64,000 nt of DNA from Maribacter sp. 4G9 (lineage in GTDB: Bacteria; Bacteroidota; Bacteroidia; Flavobacteriales; Flavobacteriaceae), in the NCBI RefSeq assembly GCF_002742265.1, contig NZ_MDGL01000007.1, positions 1 through 64,000 on the forward strand, read 5' to 3'. Both the position numbers and the translations under genes were made by a program. Each line of letters opens with the position of its first letter. Position 1 is the stretch's first letter. The notes beneath the pieces are model-generated. The model did no database searches, was not told the origin of the DNA, and saw nothing but the letters and a program-made list of their open reading frames with translations. This document shows, piece by piece, positions 35,586 to 44,399 of this stretch.

Positions 35586-37364
35586 ATGATCAAAAAGCTA
35601 ATTTTATGGGTTCCCTTATTCTTTTTCTCCCTTTTAATATGGGGGCAGGGAGAAGATGCAGTTACCTTTGAAATACAGTTGAGCAAACCAAAACTTGGTC
35701 TAAACGAACGTCTTCGGGTCGACTTTACGATGAACAAGGACGGGGATAATTTCAATCCCCCAGACTTCAACGGGTTTCGAGTTTTAATGGGGCCCTCACA
35801 GTCGATCAGTTCTTCTTGGATCAATGGCGTTAGGAGCTATTCCAAGACCTATTCCTACACCTTGGCCCCAACGGCAAAGGGTAAGTTTACCATAGCACAG
35901 GCCACAATCGTTATAGGGGGGAAAACCTATAAATCGTTACCAAAGAAAGTAGAAGTCACGGCTGCGGTTGATAAACCTAGTGATCAAATGACCGCAGATG
36001 ACGTTGCCGACGAAAACCTACATCTAGTGGCCGAGGTTTCCAAAACAAATCCATATCTAAATGAAGCCATTAGTGTTGTATATAAACTCTATGTTAGTCC
36101 CAATATAAGTGTTTCCAATTACCAGCCACTTGACAACCCAACCTACAATAACTTTTGGAGCCAGGACATTAAAGTCTCAAGGTTAACGGCACAAAACGGT
36201 ACCTATCAAGGCAAACCTTATCGGTATGTTGTTTTGAAAAGGGTCGTACTATATCCCCAAAAAGTAGGGAAACTGGAAATTGAACCATTGTCACTGGATG
36301 TAACTGTGGATGTTCCCACAAGTAGAAGGGACTTTTTTGGGGGTAGGATCTATTCCCAAACCAATAAAACGGTATCTGCAGGAAACAGGGTCATTAATGT
36401 AAAAAGTCTTCCGGCTGCCAATCAACCTGCCAATTTTACAGGTGCCGTAGGTGAATTCGATTTTTCTGTAAGCACCTCCAAAACGGACCTTAATGCCACG
36501 GAATCACTACAGGCCACTGTGGAAGTTAATGGTAAGGGAAATTTAAAATTGTTCAAGCTTCCAGAACCGGAACTTCCTAGCTCCTTAGAGGTCTACGAGC
36601 CTGAATTTACTGAGGACGTACGAACAAACCTCAGCGGAATGCAGGGGAAAGTGAGCAATAGTTACACGATTGTTCCATCGTTTAGGGGCAAATATCCAAT
36701 TCCCGCAATCTCTTTTAGCTTCTTTAATCCAAAAACTGAAAGATATGAGACCCTCAGTTCAGACGAAATCATAATCAACGTCCTCGAAGGCCCAAATAGT
36801 GGTGGAAACTTGTCAAATACGGCAATAGCACAACCTAATAAACAACAGGTAGTTGCAACAGGGAATCAATTTAATTTCATAAAACTAACTCCAAATCTCT
36901 CCAAGATAGGAGCTTCCCATTTTTTTGGATCTAGCAATTATTATCTATGGCTTCTAGGTCCATTACTATTAATTCCGTTAGCAATTATTATTAGAAAGAA
37001 AAGGGATGCGATTGCCCAGGACGTAGTTGGCAACAAGGTAAAACGTGCCAATAAATTGGCGCGAAAATATCTTTCTGCCGCAAGAAAGGAACTTGGAAAC
37101 AAGGATGCTTTCTATATTGCCTTGGAAAGGGCCCTGCACAATTACCTCAAAGCAAGATTAAAAATAGAGACCACTGAATTCAGTAAGGACAAAATTTCGG
37201 AATTATTGTCCAAAAAGGGAATAGAACAAACTACGATAACAGAATTTATTGGATTACTGCAAAATTGTGAAGCGGCAAGATATAGCCCTTTTTCGGATGT
37301 AGAGATGCAAAGGGACTATGACAAAGCAAGTGAAGTAATATCATTAATGGACAAACAATTGTAG
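35586..37364 (+). CDS. batD: BatD family protein
   Basis: A 592-residue exported protein: signal peptide (1-20), several immunoglobulin-like beta domains (about 25-430), a membrane segment (about 452-470) and a cytoplasmic helical tail. The opening VTFEIQLSKPKLGLNERLRVDFTM and the block VAEVSKTNPYLNEAISVVYKLYV are typical of BatD (oxygen tolerance protein). It probably anchors the Bat complex across the inner membrane. Ten bases separate it from batC. Confidence 0.92.
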   Translation: MIKKLILWVPLFFFSLLIWGQGEDAVTFEIQLSKPKLGLNERLRVDFTMNKDGDNFNPPDFNGFRVLMGPSQSISSSWINGVRSYSKTYSYTLAPTAKGKFTIAQATIVIGGKTYKSLPKKVEVTAAVDKPSDQMTADDVADENLHLVAEVSKTNPYLNEAISVVYKLYVSPNISVSNYQPLDNPTYNNFWSQDIKVSRLTAQNGTYQGKPYRYVVLKRVVLYPQKVGKLEIEPLSLDVTVDVPTSRRDFFGGRIYSQTNKTVSAGNRVINVKSLPAANQPANFTGAVGEFDFSVSTSKTDLNATESLQATVEVNGKGNLKLFKLPEPELPSSLEVYEPEFTEDVRTNLSGMQGKVSNSYTIVPSFRGKYPIPAISFSFFNPKTERYETLSSDEIIINVLEGPNSGGNLSNTAIAQPNKQQVVATGNQFNFIKLTPNLSKIGASHFFGSSNYYLWLLGPLLLIPLAIIIRKKRDAIAQDVVGNKVKRANKLARKYLSAARKELGNKDAFYIALERALHNYLKARLKIETTEFSKDKISELLSKKGIEQTTITEFIGLLQNCEAARYSPFSDVEMQRDYDKASEVISLMDKQL

Positions 37365-37366
37365 AT

Positions 37367-38128
37367 ATGGCAAAGAAAGTATCCATACTGCTTGGTCTTC
37401 TCTTAGGGTTCTTTGGAAATGCTCAAAATGAGGCATTGTTCGATCAGGCTACCCAAGCCTATAATAACGGCGACTATAAAAAAGCCATAGAAGACTATGA
37501 AAGTATAATAAACAACGGCCAGCACTCTGCCGCTTTGTATTATAATCTTGGAAACGCCTATTATAAGTTAAGCGAAATACCGGAGAGTATCTATTATTAT
37601 GAGAAATCGCTTTTGTTAAATCCGGAAGACCAAGAGGTGAGGACCAACTTGGCCTATGCCCAAAATATGACCTTAGACGCTATTGATACCCTACCACAAA
37701 CAGGACTTTCTAGAATTTATAAAAGTATCACATCCAAATTGACTTTCGACCAATGGGCCTACGCCAGTATAATTTGTATGATCCTGTTCGTTCTTTTGTA
37801 CATTGCTTTTTATTACAATCAATATTCCACAAAAAAGAGGTTTGCCTTTATTGGAAGTTTGTTGGCACTTTTTCTTTGCATCGTTTTCATTGTCTTCGCT
37901 TCTGTAGAAATCAGCTCATTTCAATCGGATAATCCTGCCATAATTTTCGCCGAAGAAGTAAACGTTAGTTCCGAGCCCAATGAAACAAGTGAAAATATAT
38001 TTACCTTACATTCGGGCACAAAAGTAAATGTACTTGACAGTCTGAACAACTACAGAAAAATAAGGCTAACGGATGGCAAAACCGGCTGGATGCTTGCGAA
38101 GGACCTCAAAGTTCTTAAAGATTTTTAA
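37367..38128 (+). CDS. batE: TPR-SH3 protein BatE
   Basis: A 253-residue membrane protein: signal peptide, two or three TPR units (ATQAYNNGDYKKAIEDYESII, YYNLGNAYYKLSEIPESIYYYEKSL), two membrane segments (about 134-152 and 160-180) and a C-terminal bacterial SH3 domain (NVSSEPNETSENIFTLHSGTKVNV, DGKTGWMLAKDL). This domain order is that of BatE. It closes the cluster. Confidence 0.9.
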   Translation: MAKKVSILLGLLLGFFGNAQNEALFDQATQAYNNGDYKKAIEDYESIINNGQHSAALYYNLGNAYYKLSEIPESIYYYEKSLLLNPEDQEVRTNLAYAQNMTLDAIDTLPQTGLSRIYKSITSKLTFDQWAYASIICMILFVLLYIAFYYNQYSTKKRFAFIGSLLALFLCIVFIVFASVEISSFQSDNPAIIFAEEVNVSSEPNETSENIFTLHSGTKVNVLDSLNNYRKIRLTDGKTGWMLAKDLKVLKDF

Positions 38129-38195
38129 ATCACCTAAAAGATATTACAGGCATTCTTCTTTATTCTGTATCTTAGTAAAAAACAAACCAATAAAT

Positions 38196-38492
38196 TTGAA
38201 ATTATCCTTAATTTATTTTTTTTCCATTTTCCTATTGGTGGCCATTTTAGCTCCATCGGTTGGCGCATTGTTGGTGCTAGGTGAAGGTGAACAAATTGTA
38301 TTGGATTTTAGTGAAGAAGAGGAAAACAGCGAAAAAAACACCTTCGAGTTTACGGAAAAGTATTTAGTAGATAATCTCCAAAGTAACCTGGCTTTCATAC
38401 GTAAAGGAAATATGCTGTCTTTCGACAAAAACAGGACTAATCTAATAACTTCCATTACGAAGGAAGTGTCCCTACCTCCCCCAAAAGTATAA
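38196..38492 (+). CDS. Small secreted or membrane protein, hypothetical
   Basis: A 98-residue protein if translation begins at TTG (38196): KLSLIYFFSIFLLVAILAPSVGALL is a signal peptide or anchor, followed by an acidic stretch (DFSEEEENSEKN) and a short polar tail. The frame stays open back to 38073, but that part overlaps batE and is basic and non-native in look. The gene precedes sulP by 77 bases. I know of no named family; its position suggests a link to anion transport only by neighbourhood. Confidence 0.6.
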   Translation: MKLSLIYFFSIFLLVAILAPSVGALLVLGEGEQIVLDFSEEEENSEKNTFEFTEKYLVDNLQSNLAFIRKGNMLSFDKNRTNLITSITKEVSLPPPKV

Positions 38493-38530
38493 TTTTCCTG
38501 TCCGATAAATAACGATTCGAAAATTCACTT

Positions 38531-38546
38531 GACCACCGATGTGGTC
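38531..38546. promoter_or_regulatory. Inverted repeat before sulP, possible operator
   Basis: GACCAC CGAT GTGGTC, a 6-bp stem with a 4-base centre, begins one base after TTG-like sequence (CTTGACC) and lies 24 bases before the sulP start. The site could bind a dimeric regulator; there is no T-run, so it is not a terminator. Confidence 0.35.
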
Positions 38547-38569
38547 GACTTTAAAATAATTAAAGACAT

Positions 38570-40153
38570 ATGTTTAAACATTTAAAAAACGATATCCCTG
38601 CGAGTATCGTCGTATTTTTTGTAGCGTTGCCACTTTGTTTGGGCATTGCCTTAGCCAGTGGTGCTCCATTGTTCTCCGGTTTGATCGCCGGTATTATTGG
38701 AGGTATCGTAGTAGGTGCATTGAGCGGTTCCAAAATTGGTGTCAGTGGTCCGGCCGCCGGTTTGGCGGCAATCGTATTGACCGCCATAGGGACTCTTGGC
38801 GGATATCAGAATTTTTTGGTTGCCGTGGTTATTGGTGGGGTCATTCAGTTAATATTTGGAATTTTAAAGGCCGGGATTATTGGTTACTATTTTCCCTCAT
38901 CGGTAATAAAAGGTATGCTCACAGGAATTGGAATCATTATCATTTTAAAGCAAATACCGCATTTCTTTGGGTACGACCCTGATCCAGAAGGAGATTGGTC
39001 CTTTTTTCAAGTGGATGGTGAAAATACATTCTCGGAAATATTAAATACCGTAAACAATATAAGTCCTGGTGCGTCTTTGATAGCCATCATGGGGTTGGGT
39101 ATTTTAATTCTTTGGGACCAAGTTTTAACCAAAAAAGCTAAAATCTTTCAATTGATCCAAGGTCCGTTGGTGGCAGTAGCCATTGGAATACTTTATTACC
39201 TATTGACCGCGGACAATGAGGTGTTGGGGATTTCAAAGGAACATTTGGTAAGTGTTCCGGTACCTGAAAACGCTGCATCGTTCTTTGGGCAATTCAGTTT
39301 CCCCAACTTTTCGGCTATAACAAACCCTCAAATTTGGATAACCGGGTTTACCATAGCTCTTGTTGCCAGTCTGGAAACATTGCTTTGCGTAGAAGCGACA
39401 GATAAACTGGACCCTCATAAAAATGTTACTCCAACAAATAGGGAACTCTTGGCGCAAGGAGCAGGTAATATCATTTCAGGTATGATAGGTGGGCTGCCCA
39501 TTACCCAAGTTATAGTGCGTAGTTCGGCCAATATTCAGTCTGGTGGTAGAACCAAGTTTTCTGCCATAATCCACGGTTTCCTCCTATTGTTCTCGGTAAT
39601 ACTCATTCCAAATATCCTGAACAAGATTCCCCTTTCAGTACTTGCTGCTATCTTATTTGTTGTTGGTTATAAGCTGGCGAAACCCGCCCTCTTCAAAAAA
39701 ATGTATGATTTGGGCTGGAAACAGTCTATCCCATTTTTTGTGACCGTTCTAGGAATCATTTTTACTGATTTATTGGTCGGAATAGGTCTAGGCTTAGGTG
39801 TTGGTATTATAGTAATACTCTTAAAAAGCTATCAAAATTCACACTTTTTACATATAAAGGAGAATCAAGACGGAAAAAATAGTATAAAAATGACCCTTGC
39901 CGAGGAAGTCACTTTTTTTAATAAGGGAGCCATTCTGAAAGAATTGGATAACCTTCCTGAAAACACTTGGTTGACCATAGATGTGGTAAAGACCAAGTAT
40001 CTGGACAACGATATTATAGAAATCCTCGAAGATTTTAAAACAAAGGCTAAAGAGCGTAACATAAATATTAAACTTGTTTCAGAACGCGGAATAATAGAAA
40101 ATCCGATAAGTTTTATAGAATTTTTTTATAAATCAAAGAAAAAGTCAGCATGA
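38570..40153 (+). CDS. SulP family anion transporter
   Basis: A 527-residue inner-membrane transporter with 10 to 12 membrane segments and a C-terminal STAS-like domain (about 435-510: TFFNKGAILKELDNLP, LTIDVVKTKYLDNDIIEILEDF). The N-terminal DIPASIVVFFVALPLCLGIALASGAP is the SulP signature. Members carry sulfate, bicarbonate or other anions. Two beta-carbonic anhydrases follow directly, the first overlapping by 4 bases, which argues for bicarbonate here (inference). Confidence 0.92.
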   Translation: MFKHLKNDIPASIVVFFVALPLCLGIALASGAPLFSGLIAGIIGGIVVGALSGSKIGVSGPAAGLAAIVLTAIGTLGGYQNFLVAVVIGGVIQLIFGILKAGIIGYYFPSSVIKGMLTGIGIIIILKQIPHFFGYDPDPEGDWSFFQVDGENTFSEILNTVNNISPGASLIAIMGLGILILWDQVLTKKAKIFQLIQGPLVAVAIGILYYLLTADNEVLGISKEHLVSVPVPENAASFFGQFSFPNFSAITNPQIWITGFTIALVASLETLLCVEATDKLDPHKNVTPTNRELLAQGAGNIISGMIGGLPITQVIVRSSANIQSGGRTKFSAIIHGFLLLFSVILIPNILNKIPLSVLAAILFVVGYKLAKPALFKKMYDLGWKQSIPFFVTVLGIIFTDLLVGIGLGLGVGIIVILLKSYQNSHFLHIKENQDGKNSIKMTLAEEVTFFNKGAILKELDNLPENTWLTIDVVKTKYLDNDIIEILEDFKTKAKERNINIKLVSERGIIENPISFIEFFYKSKKKSA

Positions 40154-40776
40154 AAGCGCACACAAGAGAAACACAAGCCACAATGACCCCAAATAAGTCA
40201 TTGCAATTTTTAAAAGAAGGAAACCAGCGTTTTCAAAACAACTTAAAGGCGAACCGGAATTTACTGGAGCAGGTCAACGATACGAGTGAGGGACAATTTC
40301 CGTTTGCGACGATTTTAAGCTGTATTGACTCCAGAGTATCGGCAGAGTTGGTTTTTGATCAGGGTTTAGGGGATATTTTCAGTATTCGTATAGCAGGCAA
40401 TTTTGTGAACGAAGATATTCTAGGCAGCATGGAGTTTGCTTCTAAATTGGCAGGAACCAAACTCATTGTAGTCTTGGGCCACACCAGTTGTGGAGCTATC
40501 AAAGGTGCCTGTGACCATGCCAGATTGGGGAATCTTACGGCTTTGATAAATAAAATAGAACCTGCTGTGGCTGCTGTAAAAGAGCCTGTGGACGAAAGTC
40601 TTAGGAATTCCGGCAACTTGGAGTTTGTGGACAAGGTCGCCAAAAAAAATGTAGAAATCACCATAGAAAATATTAGGGCAAGAAGTAGGGTCCTGGCGGA
40701 GATGGAAGAAAACGGGGAAATTATGATAGTAGGTGCTATGTACGATATATCTTCTGGAGCGGTCGAATTTTATTGA
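40150..40776 (+). CDS. Beta-carbonic anhydrase (copy 1)
   Basis: A 208-residue zinc enzyme interconverting CO2 and bicarbonate. Ligands Cys58, His111 and Cys114 and the Asp60-Arg62 dyad lie in SCIDSRVSAEL and GHTSCGAIKGACD. No signal peptide is seen. Its ATG overlaps the sulP stop by 4 bases, so translation is coupled with the transporter. It differs clearly from the second copy and belongs to another clade (GHTSCGA versus GHYACGG). Confidence 0.94.
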   Translation: MKAHTRETQATMTPNKSLQFLKEGNQRFQNNLKANRNLLEQVNDTSEGQFPFATILSCIDSRVSAELVFDQGLGDIFSIRIAGNFVNEDILGSMEFASKLAGTKLIVVLGHTSCGAIKGACDHARLGNLTALINKIEPAVAAVKEPVDESLRNSGNLEFVDKVAKKNVEITIENIRARSRVLAEMEENGEIMIVGAMYDISSGAVEFY

Positions 40777-40865
40777 AATATACATTATACTGGAAAGGCC
40801 AATTTAGCTATATGGCCCTTTCATAAATTAGAAAGGATTATATTTCAGATAAACAATCGATTTCT

Positions 40866-41501
40866 ATGGCATCCCACTTTTTAGATAAGATTTTTGAAAA
40901 CAATAAAAATTGGATCGAGGACAAATTGTCTTTGCAGCCAAATTACTTCAACGATCTTGGCAAAGGCCAAAAACCAGAATTTTTATATATAGGATGTTCC
41001 GATAGCCGGGTTACAGCCGAAGAACTTATGGGACTCAATCCTGGTGAAGTATTCGTGCACAGGAATATTGCCAATATGGTCATTAACATTGACCTGAATA
41101 CGATGTCCGTAGTTGAGTATGCCGTGGAACATTTAAAGGTGAACCACCTGGTAGTCTGTGGCCATTACGCCTGTGGTGGTGTTATGGCCGCCATGCAGTC
41201 TGCAGACTTGGGCATTCTAAATCCATGGTTACGCTGTATTAGGGATGTTTATAGGCTCCACAAAGATGAATTAAATGATATTGAGAACGAAGAAAAGAAA
41301 TATGCCCGTTTGGTGGAACTTAATGTCCAAGAGCAATGTGTCAATCTTATTAAAACGGCAGTAGTCCAGAAAGCATACAGGCAACGGGAGCTTACGGTCC
41401 ATGGATGGGTTTTTGATGTACATTCTGGAAAGCTCATCGATTTGAAGATCGATTTTGAGGGAATCCTAAAGGAGATTATGGAAATATATCATTTGGATTG
41501 A
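40866..41501 (+). CDS. can: Beta-carbonic anhydrase (copy 2)
   Basis: A 211-residue zinc enzyme of the Can/CynT2 type. Cys44, His100 and Cys103 are the zinc ligands and Asp46-Arg48 the dyad (GCSDSRVTAEELMGL, CGHYACGGVMAAM). The C-terminal KLIDLKIDFEGI is typical of the group. It lies 89 bases after copy 1 on the same strand and is likely part of the same anion/CO2 module. Confidence 0.94.
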   Translation: MASHFLDKIFENNKNWIEDKLSLQPNYFNDLGKGQKPEFLYIGCSDSRVTAEELMGLNPGEVFVHRNIANMVINIDLNTMSVVEYAVEHLKVNHLVVCGHYACGGVMAAMQSADLGILNPWLRCIRDVYRLHKDELNDIENEEKKYARLVELNVQEQCVNLIKTAVVQKAYRQRELTVHGWVFDVHSGKLIDLKIDFEGILKEIMEIYHLD

Positions 41502-41569
41502 CACACTTTGAATACCTCCCATTGTATATCTTAATCCCCAAAAACATATCACACGTTTTTTAAAAGTTT

Positions 41570-41577
41570 TAAATTTG
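41570..41577 (+). promoter_or_regulatory. Candidate -7 box for pheS
   Basis: TAAATTTG matches TAnnTTTG exactly and lies 18 bases before the pheS start; a T-rich stretch takes the place of a clear -33 TTG. Confidence 0.4.
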
Positions 41578-41595
41578 CTGCCTTAATCAAGCATT

Positions 41596-42615
41596 ATGAT
41601 TGATAAAATAAAGGAACAAATTGCCGAAGTATCCTCGTTTACTGCAGACGATATGAATGCCGTAGAAGCATTTAGAATAAAGTATCTGGGCAAGAAAGGG
41701 ATATTGAACGACTTCTTTACGGAGTTCAAGAATGTGCCCAACGAACAGAAAAAGGAGTTTGGCCAAACTATAAATCAGCTTAAGCAGGCGGCTACGGAAA
41801 AAGTAGAGTTACTAAAACGCTCTTTGGAGAGCAATACATCCGAAGAAAAACTTTTTGGTGACCTTACCCGTCCCGGTAACCCTACGGAATTGGGTGCCAG
41901 ACATCCCATATCCATCGTCAAGAACAAGATTATAGATATTTTTTCAAGAATAGGGTTCAATGTTTCGGAAGGACCTGAAATTGAGGATGATTGGCATAAT
42001 TTTACCGCGCTCAACCTACCGGAATATCATCCTGCCAGGGATATGCAGGACACCTTTTTTGTCCAAACAAACCCCGATATTTTACTGAGAACACATACGT
42101 CTTCAGTGCAAGTGAGGTATATGGAAAACAACAAACCTCCCATTAGGACCATTTCACCCGGAAGGGTCTATAGAAACGAAGCTATTTCGGCAAGGTCCCA
42201 TTGCTTCTTTCACCAAGTGGAAGGACTGTATATTGATAAGGACGTATCATTTGCGGATTTAAAACAGACTTTACAGTATTTCACTACGGAACTTTTTGGA
42301 AAATCCAAGATTAGGCTTCGTCCCTCCTATTTTCCATTTACCGAGCCCAGTGCGGAGGTAGACGTATATTGGGGACTGGAAACCGAAACCGATTATAAAA
42401 TGACCAAAGGAACAGGTTGGTTGGAAATCATGGGATGCGGTATGGTAGACCCTAACGTTCTCAAAAATTGTGGCATAGACCAAGGCATTTATTCTGGCTT
42501 TGCCTTTGGAATGGGAATAGACCGGATTGCCCTATTGTTGCATCAGATAAGCGATATTCGTTTGCTGAGCGAAAACGATATCCGATTTTTAGAGCAATTT
42601 AAAAGTGCCTTATAA
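41596..42615 (+). CDS. pheS: Phenylalanine-tRNA ligase alpha subunit
   Basis: A 339-residue subunit that, with PheT, charges tRNA-Phe. An N-terminal coiled coil (1-85) precedes the class II core: LGARHPISIVKNKI, motif 1 around FNVSEGPEIEDDWHNF, motif 2 LRTHTSSVQVRYM and RVYRNEAISARSHCFFHQVEG, and motif 3 GFAFGMGIDRIALL. The length is standard. pheT is not adjacent, as is common in Flavobacteriia. Confidence 0.96.
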   Translation: MIDKIKEQIAEVSSFTADDMNAVEAFRIKYLGKKGILNDFFTEFKNVPNEQKKEFGQTINQLKQAATEKVELLKRSLESNTSEEKLFGDLTRPGNPTELGARHPISIVKNKIIDIFSRIGFNVSEGPEIEDDWHNFTALNLPEYHPARDMQDTFFVQTNPDILLRTHTSSVQVRYMENNKPPIRTISPGRVYRNEAISARSHCFFHQVEGLYIDKDVSFADLKQTLQYFTTELFGKSKIRLRPSYFPFTEPSAEVDVYWGLETETDYKMTKGTGWLEIMGCGMVDPNVLKNCGIDQGIYSGFAFGMGIDRIALLLHQISDIRLLSENDIRFLEQFKSAL

Positions 42616-42646
42616 TCTTAGCTATTTAATACCTCAAAATCATTTT

Positions 42647-43042
42647 TTGAAAAAAGATATAGAAATACCCATTGCCAAAGATGTTTACATTGCCATGGTC
42701 TATGAATGGAACGAGGAATTTTTGTCCAAGGATTGGAACGCCTACATCATCAACAACAGGAAAACCCCTATAGAGATGGCCCTTATTGTATCAAAAGGAT
42801 ACGACGACCAAATAAAGACCTCGACCATGCGACATGCCATTGGCGTAGTAGCCGCCAAATCTTTTGAAAAAGTAGAATTGGTCCAAGAAGACGTGCTTAG
42901 ACTAAACAATGAGTTTTTTGTCACCTATTATGCAGACAACAAACTTTATGAAAAAAGGTTCCTTTTTGAAAAAGGAACCGTAAACGAACAGCATCTTATC
43001 CATATTCCCTTAGTAGAAAAAGATGGAATATTCGCAAAATAA
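42647..43042 (+). CDS. Conserved hypothetical protein
   Basis: A 131-residue soluble protein starting at TTG (42647), giving KKDIEIPIAKDVYIAMVYEWN; this start is chosen because the frame upstream (to GTG at 42605) overlaps pheS and reads poorly. WNAYIINNRKTPIEMALIVSKGYD and MRHAIGVVAAKSFEKVE follow. I recall close relatives directly downstream of pheS in many Flavobacteriia, without a known function. Confidence 0.8.
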   Translation: MKKDIEIPIAKDVYIAMVYEWNEEFLSKDWNAYIINNRKTPIEMALIVSKGYDDQIKTSTMRHAIGVVAAKSFEKVELVQEDVLRLNNEFFVTYYADNKLYEKRFLFEKGTVNEQHLIHIPLVEKDGIFAK

Positions 43043-43201
43043 TCTGGGTTTTTGACAATTTCATTGTAAAATTGATAATTATCACCTCCTATTATTAAAT
43101 ATTTTAAAATTTAATTAGGTGATTTTTATCTTATTAGGATAGGATTTGCACTTCCCTATTTCTAAATTGGTCTCTATAGCTAATTAAACCATATAGAACT
43201 A

Positions 43202-44395
43202 ATGGAAACAGGAAATTTAAATCGTAGAAACTGGTTAAAGACAGGATTGCTCACGGCAGGAGGTATTACTTTATTTCCCCACTTGGGTATTTCTGAGGTC
43301 CCTAAAAATTATATTCCTTTGGACACACAAGGAAACGCCTTGTACAGCCCATTCTTCAAGGAGTTTGTACCCAAGGAATTTCCGGAGGAATCGAAGCTAT
43401 TGGCAAAATTGAATGCCAATGAAAACCCATATGGTCCTTCACCAAAAGCGGTTGAGGCATTAAAAAATGTTGCCACAAAGGGTAACCGATATGCATGGCG
43501 AGAATTATTCGATCTTATCGATAAAATCGCGGCCGAGGAAGGTGTAAGTCCAAAAAACATCATGATGGGGCCAGGTTCTTCCGATCTCTTGGAAAAAACC
43601 GGTATGGTACTGTTTCTTAATGGCGGAAATGTAGTTTCCGCTGATCCGTCCTATATGTCGCTCATGCAGGTAGCCCAAGCTACAGGAGCCAGTTGGAAAC
43701 CCGTTCCCCTCAAGGAGGATTGGTCACACGACCTAAAGGCCATGGAAGCGGCCATTGATTCAGAAACGAAACTTGTGTATATCTGTAATCCCAATAATCC
43801 TACCGGTAGTATAACGGATAGCAAGGAAATGTTGGATTTTTGTTCCAGGGTTTCTGAAAAAGTACCCGTTTTTGTGGATGAGGCGTACTTGGCCTTCCTA
43901 GAAGATGGTGCAAAACAAAGTATGGTAAGCCTTATCAACGAAGGGAAGGACGTAATCATCGCAAGGACCTTTTCCAAGATTCATGGCATGGCAGGCCTTC
44001 GCGTAGGATATATTGTAGCACAGGAATCCACGTTGGAGAAAATTCAAAAAATTACCCGAGGGGGTATGGGTATTTCCTATACGTCAATTTTCGCCGCCCT
44101 CGCTAGTATGGATGACAAGGAATTTCAGGATTCATCAAGGGAAAAAAATGCGGCCGCCAGGGAATACGTTTACAAAAGCCTTTCCAAATTAGGGTACGAC
44201 TACGTTCCATCCTCAACAAGCTTCATCATTTTTCCAATAGAAATGGACGGAAAATTGTTCTTGGATAAGATGCTTGAAAAACAAGTGGGCGTCCGGGCCT
44301 TTGAATTTATGGGAAAAAATTGGTGCAGGGTGAGTATGGGCACCATGGATGAAATGAAAATATTCACGGCTGCGCTTACAGACGTTTTGGCATAA
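43202..44395 (+). CDS. Exported PLP-dependent aminotransferase (HisC-like) with Tat signal
   Basis: A 397-residue fold-type I aminotransferase. The core has LNANENPYGPSPKAVEAL, GPGSSDLLEKTGM, YICNPNNPTGS, FVDEAYLAF and the PLP lysine Lys259 in RTFSKIHGMAGLRVGY, all as in histidinol-phosphate aminotransferases. Unusually, it begins with NRRNWLKTGLLTAGGITLF, a twin-arginine signal (Arg8-Arg9), which predicts export of the folded PLP enzyme to the periplasm. It is not next to other his genes, so HisC itself is unlikely. A permease gene starts 4 bases after its stop. Confidence 0.88.
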   Translation: METGNLNRRNWLKTGLLTAGGITLFPHLGISEVPKNYIPLDTQGNALYSPFFKEFVPKEFPEESKLLAKLNANENPYGPSPKAVEALKNVATKGNRYAWRELFDLIDKIAAEEGVSPKNIMMGPGSSDLLEKTGMVLFLNGGNVVSADPSYMSLMQVAQATGASWKPVPLKEDWSHDLKAMEAAIDSETKLVYICNPNNPTGSITDSKEMLDFCSRVSEKVPVFVDEAYLAFLEDGAKQSMVSLINEGKDVIIARTFSKIHGMAGLRVGYIVAQESTLEKIQKITRGGMGISYTSIFAALASMDDKEFQDSSREKNAAAREYVYKSLSKLGYDYVPSSTSFIIFPIEMDGKLFLDKMLEKQVGVRAFEFMGKNWCRVSMGTMDEMKIFTAALTDVLA

Positions 44396-44399
44396 TATT

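Noticed and set aside
38073-38195. Longer N-terminus for the small gene before sulP
   Set aside because: Overlaps batE and is basic and unlike a signal peptide; TTG at 38196 gives a clean one.
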